This document shows, in pieces, positions 9,975-21,389 of a stretch of DNA of 64,000 nucleotides. The notes under the pieces were generated by a model that ran no database searches, was not told the DNA's origin, and worked only from the letters and a program-made list of their open reading frames with translations. This DNA is from Mycosphaerella arachidis (taxonomy: Eukaryota > Ascomycota > Dothideomycetes > Mycosphaerellales > Mycosphaerellaceae): assembly GCA_001297265.1 (NCBI GenBank), contig LIHB01000017.1, forward strand, positions 1-64,000, read 5' to 3'. Position 1 is the stretch's first letter; each line of letters begins with the position of its first letter. Made by a program: the position numbers and the translations under genes.

Positions 9975-12900
9975 TCAGCGCAATCCCGAAGTCGACATGG
10001 CAAAATTGCTGCCAGTATAGCCCACACCAGTGCTCGTAATTGTCTCAGTCGATACCTCGGACTTGACAACAGTCTCAGTGAAAATCTCATACGTCGGGAA
10101 GATTCTCGACTCGGTGATATCCTTGCAAATGGGATTGTAATGGGGTTGGAAACGACAGGTATGCGACACCACCAGCGCTGTGGTGTAGGACCCATGTGAT
10201 GTAGTCGTCGTCGTCTCAGTCCATGTCGTGGTGACCGTGCTATGCATTACGAAAGTCGAGGTGGCAGGGCCGAAGTCTGAGCAGGTGATCGAGCCGTCTG
10301 GCAGTGTTACTGCGGCGGCGCCGTTGGACATTTTCTTGGTGTCGCAGTCGCAGTAGCGGGATGTCAGCCATGGGAGGAGGGTACAGCCGTTCTGAAAGGT
10401 TGTGGCGGCAGTACTGGTTGGGTCGTAGGTGAGTGATGTAAACGTGGAGAGTGTGCTCGTGGACGTCGGGGTGAATGATGTTGGCTGCGGGCCACTCGCT
10501 GGCTCAGTTGAAGGAGCCGAAGTGGAGATTGATATGCTTTCGTTGCTCGTGCTGCTCGCAGAGGATGTCGGTGTCGAGTTCGAAGAGAAAGAGGTCCAGG
10601 TCGTGGAGCTGATAGTCGATACAGTCGACCAATCTGTGCCAGTGCTCACAAGACTGCAAGCTGGAGCGTCTGTCGGGTCCTGACGACGCACAATCGCTCC
10701 CCACCAAGATTTGATGTATCGAGCAGGTGATAGACCAGCGCGCGAATCGAGGCGCCATCTTGCACTTGGAAGGCGTGGTATAGATGAATCGTCATCTTCA
10801 TGTTGTTGCTGCGGCAGGGGTTCCCAGTAGTCCTCATGGATCAACTGATAATTGTCGTGCCAAATTCGAACCCCGGCCGCCACTGTCTCTTCCTTGCAAA
10901 TCTGTCCGTCGCTTCCTCTGTGCTCCGTGATGGTCTTTCTTGCTTCGGGATCGAATTCGATAAGCACTTTGCCGTTGACCTGCATGGGACTCTTCCACAA
11001 TACATCTGATGCTGGATAATAGCCTGAAATGAAAACTTCCGGCACACCCAAAATGTTTTCCAAGTAGCCTCGAAGCTGATTGACCCGCGGCTGGTATTTG
11101 TACTGCCGGTCTTGGGGCCAGGATAGGAGAAATCCTTTCCTGAAAAACGGGGTGACGATGACGGCATATTGCGGTTCGTCTAGGATGCCGCCAAGGGCGG
11201 AAAGATCCCTCAGACCAGTATACATTTTTTGATTGGGATCGATGTATCTCTTGTAGTATGGCAGGTCCCAGACGTCGTACTTCCAGATCGATGAGTCTGT
11301 CTCCCTGGGAGGTGTGTCAGCTACGCACAAGGTCTCGCTTACGAATTCCTAAGCGAGTAATCCTGCTCTCGAGAGCGTCTATCATGCAACTTACTTCCGG
11401 TCCTTGTTTTGTTCGTCATCTCGGGCGTCGCGGATCCAAGATGGTATCTCCCAGGTATGCGCCATGAATCCGCCTTTCTTCGAGACCACGACAATTGCTG
11501 TGCAGCCGCGAAGACCTCTGACACCCAAGCCAGTCGGCTGATTAAGAAACTGCACTGACTTCCACGATGTCCGTCCAGCGTATCTTCCCTTATCGTCAGC
11601 GGTACCGTCGCTGTTGACTCGGAATCGCTTATCCTCTGGCACAATCCGATTATTGTTGGGGTTGCTGAATTCAAGTCTGCCCAGCTGCGTGTTGAGCCAC
11701 GTCTTGTATCCACCTTCCATCTGATTGAATGGTTCGAAGACTTTCTTCTCGAGACCATCGACAATGGTCTCATTAATTTCTGCGTAGAAGCGTCTCTGTA
11801 TACCGCAGTCGGCACCACAGGTGTCCGCTCTACACACGTGGTCGGGTGTAGCAGTCTCTGTTGCCAGGATCGAAGTCGTGCTCGTTGCTCCGGTGATACT
11901 GCAGCCGCTGACTGTCAACGTCTTGGTGGAGCAAACATAGGAGGACACAGAGCCAGAGACAGAGACAGTTGTGGTAGCAGAGCAAGTGACGTGGATGTCC
12001 TCGGTGGTTGTAGACTGGGTGCAGGACTCGGATGAGGTGGAGGATGAAGAACTAGAGCTGGAACTGCTGGAAGACGACGAATCGCTCGAGGCTGTTGAGG
12101 ATTCTGAGGAGGACTGTGATGGGCTCGAGGTCGGATCGTTGTTATTCTGCGAGACGTGTCAGACGTGATATCCACGAAGCAGTGCTGGTAACTCAGCCCG
12201 CTGTAGCATTCGCGAAGCATGGCGCGCTGATGTACTCACGTTGCCTCCGCCATCTTCTCCGCCATCTCCTCCGTCACCTCCTCCACCGCCATTGCTCTCG
12301 CCGTTTCCACCTGGTGGACCAGATATTGTTGGAAGCTTGGGTAGGTACTCGACCAGATCGCGGAGCTCACCGAGCCGATCTTGCAAGCCAGTGATGACCC
12401 TGCCGGCGATGTCCTCCCCGACCTTCGTGACAGACTGGACGATGCATCCTACAAGCTGTCAGTACATGCAACAATAACATAGTCGCCGAACATCAAGTTT
12501 TGAGCCACCTACCGAACAGATTGATGATGCTCGTCTTGCAGCCGCCGCCGCCTCCTCCGCCGTCGTCTTGATGACTCTGAAGGGTAACTACAAAATCGTT
12601 GATCTTGTCCAGTCCGCGGATGATGGGACCGATGTCATCGTCGTTGTGCTGTATCAAATGTTCGATGCTCGGAAAGATGCCATTGAACAGCCCTATCAGC
12701 TGGTTCTCGTTATCGCTCCCCTCAGAGGATATCTGACACGGGGTAGGATCGAAGAGGCATGGCGGTGGAGGTGCACAACCAGGCTCTGTCGAAAGAGGCG
12801 CGCATGCTTTCGCTGTTGGTATGATGAGCGGAGGAGCGGTGCCGTCCTGAGTTGGCTTCAAACGGCTCCAGCTTGTCGCGGTGCTGCCGTCTGTGACGAT

Positions 12901-13812
12901 GGGGACAGGGACAAACTGAGACGCCGTACCCTCAACGCCAGGTATGAGAGGCCTCCAGCTGGTTGTGGTCATGCCATTGGTGACGATGGGGACTGGTGTA
13001 AACAGGGGACCCGTGCTGTCGACCCCAGGTATTAGCGGGCTCCAGCTTGTGGTAGTGAGACCATCTGTGACAATGGGAACAGGCGTGAACTGAGGACCCG
13101 TATTATCCAGACTAGGTATCAGAGGGCTCCAGCTTGTGGTGTTAGTGCCATCTGTCACAATTGGGACAGGTGTGAATTGAGGAGTGGTACTCTCGATCCC
13201 AGACACAAAGGCACTCAAACTTGTGGTGACGATTGAAGTGGTGAGTATGCTACCCGATGGGGTGGTAGCGACCGCGCTCGTAGATGTGAGCGGCAGAGGA
13301 GCACTGTCAGTCTCGGGAGCGGTCAGGTTTGTGATGACAGTCGATGCAGTGAGTAGGCCCCCTGGGAGTGGAATTGTGACCACCCCGGTGGAGACAAGCG
13401 GCGACAGTGCACCATCAGGGGAAGCTGTAGCGGCGCTCAAGCTTGTTGTGATGATCGATGTGGCGAGTGCGCCATCTGGAAGCGTAGCGCTGGCGATGTT
13501 GGTGGTGAGAAGGACGCTGCTGGAACTTGCGTTTGAGATGCTGCTTGTCGAAGGCAAAGAAGTTGCGATGTCGGTTGAAGAAGTGCTGGTGAGAGTGGTG
13601 GGGATATCCCCAAAGCTGGTAATAGAGAGCGTGGTGGTTGAACTAATCAGGGCCTCGGAGAGGCTGCTGGTGGAAAAGATGCCAGTTGAGAGGAGATCGT
13701 TACTCGATGTTGTATCCGAGGTATAGGCTGGCGATGCGGTGGTGGTATTCCAGAATTTGGCGGCGGTGAACGGAGTAGCGACAGCCTCTGGGACTGATGA
13801 GGACGCTCCCAT
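9975..13812 (-). CDS. Large Ser/Thr-rich surface-type protein with 29-residue repeats and a CheD/CNF-like Cys..His motif
   Basis: Four exons (13812-12513, 12448-12240, 12146-11395, 11304-9975) are joined by introns of 64, 93 and 90 bp with consensus ends, and every join keeps the frame: 1196 residues. Order: Ser/Thr-rich N-terminal part; about four 29-residue repeats (PQFTPVPIVTDG.. type); Pro/Cys patch; Gly/Asp linker; poly-Ser stretch; a globular region (about 610-900) with GLRGCTAIVVVSKKGGFMAH, Cys718 and His733; a Thr/Ser linker; and a C-terminal TETTTTTS-rich tail with Cys pairs (CDCD). The globular region is the only part that looks enzymatic. There is no signal peptide at 13812, so the 5' end is probably incomplete. 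An upstream exon 14070-13928 (donor GTAAGT, intron 13927-13823) would join in phase but adds no clear signal sequence either. Function unknown. Confidence 0.72.
12850..13205 (-). repeat. Coding minisatellite, about four 87 bp units
   Basis: Inside exon 1 of the large minus-strand gene, four consecutive units of 29 codons encode variants of TPVPIVTDG-x-TTTSWSPLIPG. The first three are close to each other; the last is more diverged and fades into a Pro/Cys-rich segment. In-frame minisatellites of this kind are common in fungal wall and adhesin-like proteins and often vary in copy number. Confidence 0.85.
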
Positions 13813-14344
13813 GATGGGCGGTCTGTTTATGGTATCGGAAGAAGTGAGTGGTGTTCAAGGAGCGTGTATGGAAGAGAGTGTGGTTGTGGTTGGAAGAAAT
13901 CTGCACCAAAGGAAGGGAGGCACTTACGCCGGCTGGACCCACCAGCACAGCGCCCTGCAGACCGTTGACCAGGATTCAAGACGGCAGAACACACACGAGG
14001 GCAGGAGTCGCCCGTGAGAGTAGCAGATCGGGTTGTGGGTGTACTGCTCAAGTGCGCCCGTCTCCAGCATGCTGTGCAAATCTAAGACACCAGTCTGGTG
14101 TGCCTCGCCTCGAGATGGATCGCTAGATTAATATTGTGGGAGTGCATGCAACAGGCTCACGACTCGAGCATATCGCGGCTTTCAAAATTGCTATGGTCCC
14201 CATCGCAGCCGTCAACGGTCCACGCGCGAAAATAGGGCATCGATGCAGGTCGTGCTTCAAGGTATGAGCACTTAGAAAAGCTGTGGAGCTGCAAATTCAA
14301 TGCTCAAAATGACCATCCCGGTCGATATGTACGGCATGGACACC

Positions 14345-14812
14345 TCATCGAGCTTCCAAGATCCATCGCTGCGAAGGATCTGTCCACTTATCCATCCCCG
14401 TGAGACCCGCCGTGCCGCAGCCCTCGTAGGTGAACATGCGGTGCAGGGTGAGAACATCAGGCCTTGCTACATATTCCTTGATGCTACACTGCGATGAGAC
14501 AAAATTGTTCTTGGTGAACTGACCAGGCACCTGGGGGCGCGAGTTCCTGATCTCGGCACTGTGTCCCCGACAATTGCATACAGAAGAGGCGTTGGTCCTC
14601 GCAACGAGTCCCTCTGCAGCGGGGAGCAACGACACCCAAGTTGTGGCGGCAAGTGCGGCCAATACAGAATCACCAGCGGTCTAGAGGAGTCATTCTCAAG
14701 TAGTTGTCAAGATCTTGTGACGGAGAAATATGAGGTCAGTCGCGCGTATCCCGATTTCTGCGCCCAGAAAACCTAGCCTCACATCTGGATAGCTTCCCCT
14801 CCACGCGATCAT
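14345..14812 (-). CDS. Putative small secreted protein
   Basis: The model is exon 14812-14783 (ten codons from an ATG), a 102 bp intron (14782-14681, GTGAGG..CTAG) and exon 14680-14345, giving 121 residues. The second exon encodes a hydrophobic segment (VLAALAATTWVSLLPAAEG) followed by a polar part with four Cys (CNC, QC, GCG), in keeping with a small secreted protein. The frame has no in-exon ATG, so the start depends on the proposed splice. A second frame at 14457-14272 also looks codon-like, so the 3' end may include a further intron. It may alternatively supply the missing 5' end of the large gene just downstream. No family is recognised. Confidence 0.4.
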
Positions 14813-14913
14813 GAATTACACCGTTCGGACAATAACCTCAGAAGCATTCTTTCTACATACAAAAACACACCCTACACGATTCGACACATCCACTCAACCG
14901 TCGACCCTTACCG

Positions 14914-16418
14914 TCACCTTCCCAGTCCATTACTCGACCCTCCTCGCAACCGCTCCAACGTCTCCCGACACTCCATCTCATCATCACTCGGCACATTCCC
15001 ACTACGGTTGCAGGAGCGAGGCAAATCAGCACCATGCTTCTTGCTGGCCTTCTTCTTCGGCGGCTGCTGCTCTGTCTCCGAGCTCAAATCACTGGAATCA
15101 GCATCGTACTCTTGGTCTTCCTCGACGATCGAGAGCTTCCGCTTCGATGCAAGAGCCGGGTAAGTAGCGGGAGCGTCGCTGGTAGGAGGAGCGCGGATCA
15201 TGGCATTAGAGGAGGTTCCGAGCCCGGCGCTGAAGCTCGGAGGTGGAAGGAGACCAATGGTTCTCTTTCAGATTGGTTCGAATTGTGGGAGGGGACTTGG
15301 TCACCACCGGTGAAGCCTGGAGGTGGTAGCAAGGTGCGAGCAGTGATGTCCGCCAACGGAGCACGGCCGCTGGGGCGAAGGGTGCCTTGGGCATGTAACG
15401 GCCTACGCGTTCAGCAGATTTTGAGAAGCCACATCGACGAAAGGATCCTCTTTCGCGCCGAGAAGGTCTCTGTTCATCTGGTCGAAAGTGGTCAACGATA
15501 TGCGAGCTGCATCGCGCACATCGCCTTTGGCGCCGGCCGGAAAACCAGTAGGTGGACGCGGGCTTTGGTTCTGTGGGAGAATGATGGTGGATTCTTCCGA
15601 TGTATTGTCGGACTCATAGTCCGATAAGTCGTCCTCTGGCTCCGGACGCTCAACTGCTGGAATAATCGGCTCTGCACATGATAATGTCTTGCCCTTGATG
15701 CGACCATGCTGGCCGGAGTGCGCATTGATGACGATCGCGTCCTCTCCTCCAGGATGATGCATACTGCGGGCGCCACGGTTTCCACCCTCGAAGAGCTTCG
15801 ACACTGCTTCATGCCTCGGTGCCCAGTCTTGTGCAGGCATACGCTTCGAGACTTGTGCTTCGTCCGGCACGATATCGCAGCGCGACTGCGAGTGGTACTC
15901 CCCCTCACTAGCTCTCCTGCAGTCATGGGTCTCGAGATACGGCTGGAGAACTCCTCGCTCTTGATGCCCGAGTCAGAGTCGCGTGGACCATAAATGTTGA
16001 CATCCTCATCTTGTGCCGCATACGCAGCCATATCACCAGCTTCTCCCAATCGGCGGATCTGCTCATCAGACGCCTCTCGACACTCATACTCGCACGGATT
16101 GAGTGAAGGTAAGAAGTCGGTCTCGCAGTCGTATCCGACGCGCTCGAGCACATCTTCATCATCGCTGTCCTCGGCTCTGTACTCGAACACTGGCGCATCG
16201 CGGACGTGCTTTTCCCCTCTAGTTGCGACGTATTGGTCCACACCGTAGCTCACTACAGTTTCGTGCTCCGAGCTGTGACGGCGGATACGCTCCTTGTCGA
16301 CCGCGTGTCGGAGTGTCAGAATCTTCTCTTGGACCTCGACGTCTGCTTCCCGGGCTGCGAGTCCCTCTTTGCGTTGCCGCAGTATCTTCTCGCGTTTGTC
16401 GGGGAATTCGTCCGCCAT
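14914..16418 (-). CDS. Hypothetical low-complexity, probably nuclear protein
   Basis: Three exons (16418-15909, 15843-15407, 15262-14914) joined by introns of 65 and 144 bp keep the frame and give 431 residues. The N-terminal 60 residues are Lys/Arg/Glu-rich and likely helical (KREKILRQRKEGLAAREADV). The middle is acidic, with DSDDEDVLE and DDLSDYESDNTSEEST. The C-terminal part has KRKLSIVEEDQEYDADSSD and the basic cluster PPKKKASKKH, a plausible nuclear localisation signal. No catalytic domain is visible. An alternative splice retaining part of the 144 bp intron would encode another Pro-rich segment in a different phase, so the last junction is less certain than the first. Confidence 0.6.
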
Positions 16419-17565
16419 GACGATGGCTTTCTATTCGGCCAAGTACTCTGCTGGTGATCTTGTTACAGAACGAGAATGCGCGAAGCTGTGCTTCTGGGCG
16501 TTGGTCGTGCCACTATGCGCCCGTGCAAGACATAGCGATCATAGTAGATAGACTGAGGGGGTGAGTGCATGCGAGGCAAGCTTGGGAGAGAAAGGTATAA
16601 CCTGTCGTGTTTCGGTGTATGCTGGAAGTGTTGTACATGGAGGAAAAAAGGCAACGCGACACTACTGGCGTCTTGTTAGTTATCACAGCGCCAAACCGCC
16701 CACTGAAGTGAATGTTATATTTTGCGAATCATGCATCAACGAACACATATCAAGCCGTCAATTTTGATCCTTCGACAGCTTAAGTATGTTGAGTACAGCG
16801 TGACACGCAACATGCACTACATCATCTGCCGCACTTGCTAAAAATCGAACATCGTCATTATCGATCTTAGCTAAGAAGTTGAGTAGATGAGACGAAACAG
16901 GAAGATCGCCATCGATTCAAGGTGGAAATTATTGCTGTAATTCCCGACGCGTAAGGTGAAGTTGAGCGAATAAGTGGAAGCACTTTAGTTCCATTAATAG
17001 GCACAACGGCAACTAGGTCTAATGCCTACCGCTTTCGACATCTTGCATCTCCACGAAAGAGAAGTATTGTCAACAAGAAAGCGGCTACATCGACTGACTG
17101 GCCGTGTCATGAAGGCGTTGACATCTCGCCTATCTAAAAGTCAGGGCTTCTGTATGCAACATCCGTCTGGAAACTTGATATTTTGCTGAAACCCGCCGCG
17201 AACGCATTTTTTTCTCTGCGCAGCGCATTACAACTCGTCGGATTGTCCTAACTATGTCTAAGTCGAAGTCAGTAGCACATGAAAAGAAAACACCAGACCG
17301 TTGCGAGAAGAGCCATACCCACCAGGCAGACCATCGACATCCAATCAACGGATTCAACGGCTTCACATCAAGTCTGCACACTGGAAAGCAGAACATCACA
17401 TTGAGCCTGAATGCCTTCTTCTATTTGCCTTCGACCGATTTCAATTGATGCGCTCTGAAGACAGCGCTTTCCCTCGCCAGGTCAGAGAGCATTAACGTCC
17501 CCAGTGTCAGCGGCCACGTAGCTCCATAATTCGCACCCAAGGAAATGCTTCCATCCAACCACCTT
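16419..17565. other. Intergenic, no supported gene
   Basis: About 1.1 kb between two minus-strand genes. No exon, RNA gene or repeat could be supported. The part next to 16418 presumably holds the promoter of the hypothetical gene, and the part next to 17565 the terminator of the following one. Confidence 0.4.
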
Positions 17566-18771
17566 CTACAACCCTCCAGTCCTCTTCTTCAAGTTTTTCT
17601 GAATGTTCTGTCGGAACGTCTGCCTCATCTCCTCGCCCTGCTGCGAGACAGCCAGACGCTGAGCATCTGGCTGATCACAACCCTGAATCTCGTGAGCATG
17701 ACGCTCTTCCATCCCCTTCCAGCGATTCTCTTTCTTCGTGATCCTCCGGTGCCACATCTTCTCGACCTCTTCCAATGTGAACTTCGGCAAGCGGACAGCT
17801 GCCTCGGCTGGACCTTCGCCGCGTCTGTGAGCGGTATGCAGAATGTGGTAGTCGGCCGTGGTCCACTTGGCCGGCTCAGCTGGCATTCCAGTGGGAAGTT
17901 GCATCGGCGAAATTGGTGCTGCTGTAGCTTGAGCTTGTTCTGTTGCTGGTGAGGACTGGAGTTTGTTGGTTGCTCTGACGGTGGCCTGGGCCTCGAGCTC
18001 TGGAACAGAAGCTCGCTCGGCCCAGCTCAAGCGCTCGCGGTATTCGGGTGTAGCTGGGACTTGCTTGCCGCCATATCGTGAAGTGTTGAGACTGCTCACC
18101 CCGACGAGGCCAGGACGAGTCGCTGATGGAAAATCGACACCAGAAGTCCCTGCACCACGTGTCTGTTTCACAAAGGTTCTCTTCGCGCCGGTGCTGTGAC
18201 TCATATCGTCCGTCGGTGAAGCAACCATGATCGAAGGATCCTGCGAGAAGTCCGCAATCGAGTGCACGTAGTGCGGACTGTTGTCTGAAGGCTTGAGCTT
18301 TGGATTGCTCGCAGAGATGGTCTCAAGATCGACGCTCCTAGGAGCCTGAGTCTTGGCATGTTGCTCTGCGACCTGCGCGTTCTGTATCCACTCGGGTCTG
18401 ACGAGTGAAGGCGCACTGTCTCTTCCGGGCTCACCGGCGTGGATGACGGCGTTCACCTGGTCCATCACGGACCAGCCTGCAGTTGACGTCGAATTATTCA
18501 CTGAGACGAGCCGACGATTAGGGTTCTCCACGGTCTGCTTTGGACGGTTAGGAAATGTCACTTCGTCCTGCGGCAGTGTATGGCGCTGCTTGGTTGCCAT
18601 ATGCATCTGCTCCTCCGGTAGCAAAAGTATGTCTCGCCCCTGACGAGCGTTAAAGCGCTTTTCCATCGCGGAGCGGCAATTTGGCGCCTGAGCTAGAGTG
18701 TGGTGATTATTTGATGCTGTATTCGTCGTTGGTGGTACGCGGTGGCGGTGTTGGTTGACGTGTGTGTGCAT
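17566..18771 (-). CDS. Unknown protein, paralogue of the 19528-20085 gene, with Myb/SANT-like C-terminal segment
   Basis: A single-exon gene of 401 residues from ATG at 18771. Residues about 95-190 share an ordered set of matches with the neighbouring minus-strand gene: W[ST]V[MF]D near the start, then A.EP.R, P.W, AKTQ, RSVDL and HY..[SA].DFS. The C-terminal quarter contains KWTTADYHILHTAHRRG.. followed by EEVEKMWHRRITKKENRW, whose spaced Trp residues and basic end recall a Myb/SANT-like helical DNA-binding fold. The final 60 residues are Gln/Lys/Arg-rich. Both genes lie on the same strand 0.76 kb apart, consistent with tandem duplication. No named family is recognised; a chromatin or transcription role is an inference. 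Confidence 0.72.
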   Translation of the reverse strand: MHTHVNQHRHRVPPTTNTASNNHHTLAQAPNCRSAMEKRFNARQGRDILLLPEEQMHMATKQRHTLPQDEVTFPNRPKQTVENPNRRLVSVNNSTSTAGWSVMDQVNAVIHAGEPGRDSAPSLVRPEWIQNAQVAEQHAKTQAPRSVDLETISASNPKLKPSDNSPHYVHSIADFSQDPSIMVASPTDDMSHSTGAKRTFVKQTRGAGTSGVDFPSATRPGLVGVSSLNTSRYGGKQVPATPEYRERLSWAERASVPELEAQATVRATNKLQSSPATEQAQATAAPISPMQLPTGMPAEPAKWTTADYHILHTAHRRGEGPAEAAVRLPKFTLEEVEKMWHRRITKKENRWKGMEERHAHEIQGCDQPDAQRLAVSQQGEEMRQTFRQNIQKNLKKRTGGL

Positions 18772-19527
18772 TAGAGAACTTGATCGAAGTAATGACGTTG
18801 GACGCGACTGTGGGCTATGACCCAGGAATCCTCATGCGTTTCAGGTAAGTGAGTTGCAACACAGCTCGTCCGTCGATCACAGAAGTTCTCGTAACTCTTG
18901 GTAGTGCCACAGGCCTGTGCCGGTGGTCAGGATTGCCTATCATGTAACTCACCTCTCTTCGGATGATCAGAATCAGACCAAAAGCCAGCCTAAAGTAACA
19001 TTGGGCCATGAGTTAGGTTTTGTTAGTCTCCCTCACGCCAATATCCTTGATGTCCGCGTCGGGAGAAAGAGCATAGTGCCGCCAGCCGAACATGGCTGTT
19101 TACCCAGGCGTGAATGTGAGTCAAACACCACTGGCGGCTTAGCTTATGTCACGCGGGAAAAGCTTCAAGTGAATGGGAGCTAAAGTGGAACTCTTCAGGG
19201 TACCTCGAGGCCTATCGTGACAGCTACATCTATTATCCAACTCAAGATGCTATATTGAGACGCTAAGGTATGTGTTTGTTATAGTTCAATACGCGACATC
19301 AGTACATTTTGTTTTATCATAGGAATCCCACAGGTTCCTCTCCAAAAATTCCAGGGCCTACCGGCTGATGAGCCCTTCATATCGAAAATTAGCCCAAAAG
19401 TAGTCTGATGTACGTCGTTGATGTGCCAAAGTCCTTACAATCCCCGTGTTCTCTTCCTGTCTTCCATGATCATTCGACGGGGAGTCTGTCTGCCAGGCCC
19501 AGCGGTTGGCGCTGGTCGACCGTTGTC
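18772..19527. other. Spacer between the two paralogues
   Basis: No coding exon is supported. It must hold the promoter of the 401-residue paralogue and the 3' region of the shorter one. A+T content rises around 19240-19400. Confidence 0.4.
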
Positions 19528-20085
19528 CTAGGCCATATTGCGGGTAGCAGGTACAGCATCATTATCATTGTCTTGGGTGAGATCGATGACAGTGCGTTCG
19601 TTCTGCACGGGCACCCCGTCATTCTCTGATTCCTCGTCGTCTGCGTCAGCCTCGGATACCTCAGGATCGACCGCGCCATACTCTTTCTCCCACTCCTCCA
19701 GTTCGAGACCGTCCATTGGCCATGCCATCATCTCGCGATGGCCTCCACGAGAGAAGTCGGTGGCTGAGGTGTAGTGACTGGACGCTTTTGGTTCTCTAGG
19801 CTTTGGCCAGGTGTTCCTGATCACTGCTAAGTCGACCGATCGGGCAGGTTGGGTCTTTGCGAACTCGGCTGCTACGTTTGATTTCCAAAGCCATCCTGGA
19901 GTGAAAAGTGGTGGATTCTGCTCGCGGTCTGGTTCTGCAGCACGGACGGCCGCTTGGAAATGGTCGAAGACAGTCCAGTCTTCCTGATCTTTGGGGGGTA
20001 GCCATGGCCGATTGATGTTTCGCTCTACGGTGACGTCGTTCCGCGTCTCGCCGACTGTGCTTTTTGGACTGTGGGTGTCGCCCAT
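19528..20085 (-). CDS. Unknown protein, short paralogue with SUMO-interaction-like tail
   Basis: ATG at 20085 (MGDTHSPKST) gives 185 residues in one exon. The frame extends further upstream but has no earlier ATG. Residues about 35-130 align with the 401-residue neighbour through W[ST]V[MF]D, A.EP.R, P.W, AKTQ, RSVDL and HY..[SA].DFS. The Myb-like C-terminal segment of the longer copy is absent. The tail is instead acidic (EVSEADADDEESEND) and ends with ERTVIDLTQDNDND, which matches the usual SUMO-interacting motif: a hydrophobic VIDL core next to acidic residues. It looks like a duplicate that lost or never gained the DNA-binding-like part. Function unknown. Confidence 0.68.
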   Translation of the reverse strand: MGDTHSPKSTVGETRNDVTVERNINRPWLPPKDQEDWTVFDHFQAAVRAAEPDREQNPPLFTPGWLWKSNVAAEFAKTQPARSVDLAVIRNTWPKPREPKASSHYTSATDFSRGGHREMMAWPMDGLELEEWEKEYGAVDPEVSEADADDEESENDGVPVQNERTVIDLTQDNDNDAVPATRNMA

Positions 20086-21389
20086 GATGGATGCTGTGGT
20101 ATGGTGGCTGAGCTCCGAGTGGTCAACTGGCAGAGCGTCGAGAAGTATGTCTTCGGTGTTTAGATGAGCGAGCAATTAGGAGGTATCACAATCGCAAGCT
20201 GTACAAGAGCTGATGTCTGGGGAGATTGATAGCTGAACCTCGTGAACTTGCAATAGGACATGCTTATATGAAAAGCACATGTGTCGTGCTTTTTCGCCCG
20301 ATAACGCATTATATCGTCTTGCTGCCGATGATTAAAGCATTGATGGGAATTAAAAGATGACTCAGCCAGCTCAGGAGGAGCGCGCCACATCACCGCAGCA
20401 TTATGCTAAGCTACCGACAATGCAGACTTGCTCGAACGCTGCGTGGTCTTTGTGTACTTAAGCATGGACAACAGCATTGTTGGCGTATTATGCCTGGAGG
20501 GTGTAGTGATCTTTACCTCTTAGACCGGATTGCCTTGAAGTCTTGTCTGCGTGTCGACTGTTCAGCTTCGACAGGTGAAGCTTCCTCATGCTGGGACAAC
20601 TGCCTGTACGAGCGCACCGCAATTTAGTCTCTTCTATCCGTTGAAATGTATCGCTATGAAGGAACGTCCGTAGTAAGTCCTATCGGTTCGTCATTAGCTC
20701 ACACCTAGCCGATATTGATCTTTGGCCCTGTGCTTGCCAGCATGAGTATCAAAGCACCGTTGAGTGCCGCTATACCGTGTGAAATGTGCCAACAAGGACT
20801 CCGCGCCTTCCTGACTCGTAGCAAGTGCGAACCGAACTCGACAACAGACCTATTAATTACCTACAGTGTGTGTCTCCGTGCCCAAGCCGGGCGCCTTGAA
20901 CCGCCATACTCTGCAGCAAAAATTCGCTACCTATAACTCTTATTATCAACTGAACAACTTTTCCATCTCCCTGGCGACTAGCATCTTTCACTACTCGATC
21001 CGAACTGGTACAGCGTGCGACGGTCCACCAATACTTAGTCGCCTTGCCTTTCGGCGAATCCAAGCGCTGTTCCAACTGCCAGTAGCTGATCGAGCGTTAG
21101 CTAAGCTGGAGTCGACGCAAAGCCCTAGCGAGTCCCTCTAGCGGTGTTGAGAAATCTACGTTGGCCTTGCCGCCACGAGCCAGCCAAGTGACCCTGTCGG
21201 GAAAGCGTCGGAAAGTAGTGCTGTGGTCGACGTCGAGCTTCAGAACCTTCAGATTCGGAGTCCAGGTCTTGATGCCGCCGATGTTGTCCTAGACTTGGAA
21301 TATCCTAGTAGCGTATTGAATCTGACCTGTAGTTGCGATCTCATGGCGCAATTGTAACGTGATGCTGTCTCGTGAGTGTGCGCTGAGTC
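20086..21389. other. Intergenic, no supported gene
   Basis: Short open frames only. The minus-strand frame just upstream of 20085 has no ATG. No RNA gene or repeat was recognised. Confidence 0.4.

Noticed and set aside
15206..15394. Pro/Thr-rich minus frame in the second intron of the 14914-16418 gene
   Set aside because: Its phase does not fit the flanking exons, whereas skipping it restores a continuous frame.
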